Below, one piece after another: positions 5,849-6,748 of a DNA stretch of 6,748 bases (its first letter is position 1; the number at the start of each line of letters is the position of its first letter). Below the pieces are notes generated by a model. That model saw nothing but the letters and a program-made list of their open reading frames with translations. It was not told where the DNA came from and did no database searches. Both the position numbers and the translations under genes were made by a program. The stretch is from JOPF136 sp035272605 (GTDB lineage: Bacteria; Acidobacteriota; Terriglobia; Acidiferrales; UBA7541), in assembly GCA_035272605.1 (NCBI GenBank), contig DATEQM010000055.1, forward strand, positions 1 through 6,748. Reading direction: 5' to 3'.

Positions 5849-6748
5849 ATGAAAGCCTACTCCGGGGAAGCCATCCGGAACGTGGCCATTCTCGGCCACA
5901 TTCACACGGGAAAAACGCAGCTCACCTCCGCGCTGCTGCACACCGCCGGAATGACGCCGAAACTCACCAAAGTGGCCGAGGGAAATACCGTCACGGACTG
6001 GGACGAGGAAGAGATCGCGAAGAAGATATCGATTTCCACCGGCGTCGCCTACGCCGAGTGGCAGAACACGAAGATCAATCTGCTGGACACGCCGGGCGAT
6101 TCCACGTTCGTGAGCGAAGCGAAGGCGTCCATGATCGCTGCGGATTCGGCGCTGATCCTGGTGGACGCGGCAGCGGGCGTGCAGGTGGTGACGGAGAAGG
6201 TTTGGGACTACGCCACTGAGTACGACATCCCGCGCGCGTTCGTAATCAACTGGATGGACCGGGAGCACGCCAACTTCGCGCGGGCGCTCGAATCGCTGGA
6301 GCAGGCTTTCGGCCGCAAGGTGGTGCCCATCCACCTGCCCATCGGGCAGGAGAAGACTTTCCGCGGGCTGGTGGACCTGGTGACCATGAAGGCGCACGTC
6401 TATGTCCCCGACGGCGACGGGAAAGCCAAAATCGAAGAGATCCCCGCGGAGATGGCCGCGGAGGCGGACGCGGCACACGCCAAGCTCGTGGAGATGATTG
6501 CGGAGGGCGACGACGCTCTGATGGAAAAGTTTTTCGACAAGGGCACGCTGCCGGAGGAGGAACTGCACGAGGGACTGCACCAGGCCATCATGACGGAGAA
6601 GGTTTTCCCGGTGATGGTCAGCTCGGCGCTCCACAACGCCGGGAGCGAAGCCATCCTGAGCTTTCTGGCCAAGATGATGCCCTCGCCGCTGTATCACGGA
6701 AAGACCACGGGCACGAGCGAGCCGGGCGGAAAGGGGAACGAAGTGGAG
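5849..6748 (+). CDS. fusA: EF-G-like translational GTPase, EF-G2 type (5' part only)
   Basis: The first 300 codons are present and the frame is open to the right edge; a full EF-G is near 700 residues. The window covers the G domain with its insert and the beginning of domain II. G1 is GHIHTGKT (16-23). The switch I region reads EEEIAKKISIST, where canonical EF-G has an RGITI-type segment. G3 is DTPGD (80-84) in place of DTPGH. G4 is NWMD (134-137) in place of NKxD, and G5 is SSAL (258-261). The overall run NVAILGH... LLDTPGDSTFVSEAKASMIAADSAL... VTEKVWDYA fits the divergent second EF-G paralogues rather than the main translocase. Loss of the catalytic histidine is common in such paralogues; tryptophan in the guanine-binding motif is unusual. 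The role could be a specialised or stress-related elongation factor, but that is inference. The gene has its own probable promoter and ribosome binding site. Confidence 0.92.
   Translation, partial: MKAYSGEAIRNVAILGHIHTGKTQLTSALLHTAGMTPKLTKVAEGNTVTDWDEEEIAKKISISTGVAYAEWQNTKINLLDTPGDSTFVSEAKASMIAADSALILVDAAAGVQVVTEKVWDYATEYDIPRAFVINWMDREHANFARALESLEQAFGRKVVPIHLPIGQEKTFRGLVDLVTMKAHVYVPDGDGKAKIEEIPAEMAAEADAAHAKLVEMIAEGDDALMEKFFDKGTLPEEELHEGLHQAIMTEKVFPVMVSSALHNAGSEAILSFLAKMMPSPLYHGKTTGTSEPGGKGNEVE

Noticed and set aside
5795..6697. A 300-codon open frame on the minus strand opposite the EF-G-like gene
   Set aside because: It is the antisense shadow of a clearly conserved GTPase gene in GC-rich DNA, its peptide is rich in His, Arg and Leu without any family motif, and there is no supporting ribosome binding site.

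Overview
The right half of the window (about 3190 to the end) reads as ordinary chromosome of a high-GC bacterium. Codons are strongly G/C-ending and four genes lie in the same direction: greA, a CDP-alcohol phosphatidyltransferase, a plant-type asparaginase/isoaspartyl peptidase, and the first 300 codons of an EF-G-like GTPase. The EF-G paralogue resembles the divergent form I associate with Acidobacteria, so an acidobacterium or similar soil bacterium is my best guess. This is an impression from memory, not a database result.

The left part (1 to about 3131) looks like the distal end of an integrated element. It holds the last 30 codons of an unidentified rightward gene (3-95), then a convergent two-gene cassette on the minus strand. 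The first gene of the cassette (2657 to 972) encodes a 561-residue protein. It joins a phage/plasmid-type helical N-terminal region to sequence resembling the C-terminal part of MgsA/RarA, with no AAA+ ATPase. Thirty bases downstream, behind a near-perfect Shine-Dalgarno sequence, is a phage Gp37/Gp68 (DUF5131) family gene (941 to 153). The first gene is visibly richer in A+T than everything around it.

The boundary between the two parts is marked at 3106-3131 by a sequence that reads as the 3' end of a serine tRNA gene (T-loop remnant, acceptor strand, discriminator G, CCA) with no tRNA body in front. It is followed by a T-run and then greA. This is the arrangement expected when an element integrates into a tRNA-Ser gene: the intact tRNA would lie beyond the left edge and the duplicated 3' end would be left at the far end, next to host DNA. 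No integrase is visible here.

On the host side, greA and the phosphatidyltransferase are 37 bases apart and probably co-transcribed. The asparaginase follows after a short spacer and probably starts at a TTG. The EF-G paralogue appears to have its own promoter (extended -10) and a good ribosome binding site. Its GTPase motifs depart from canonical EF-G: DTPGD in place of DTPGH, and NWMD in place of NKxD.
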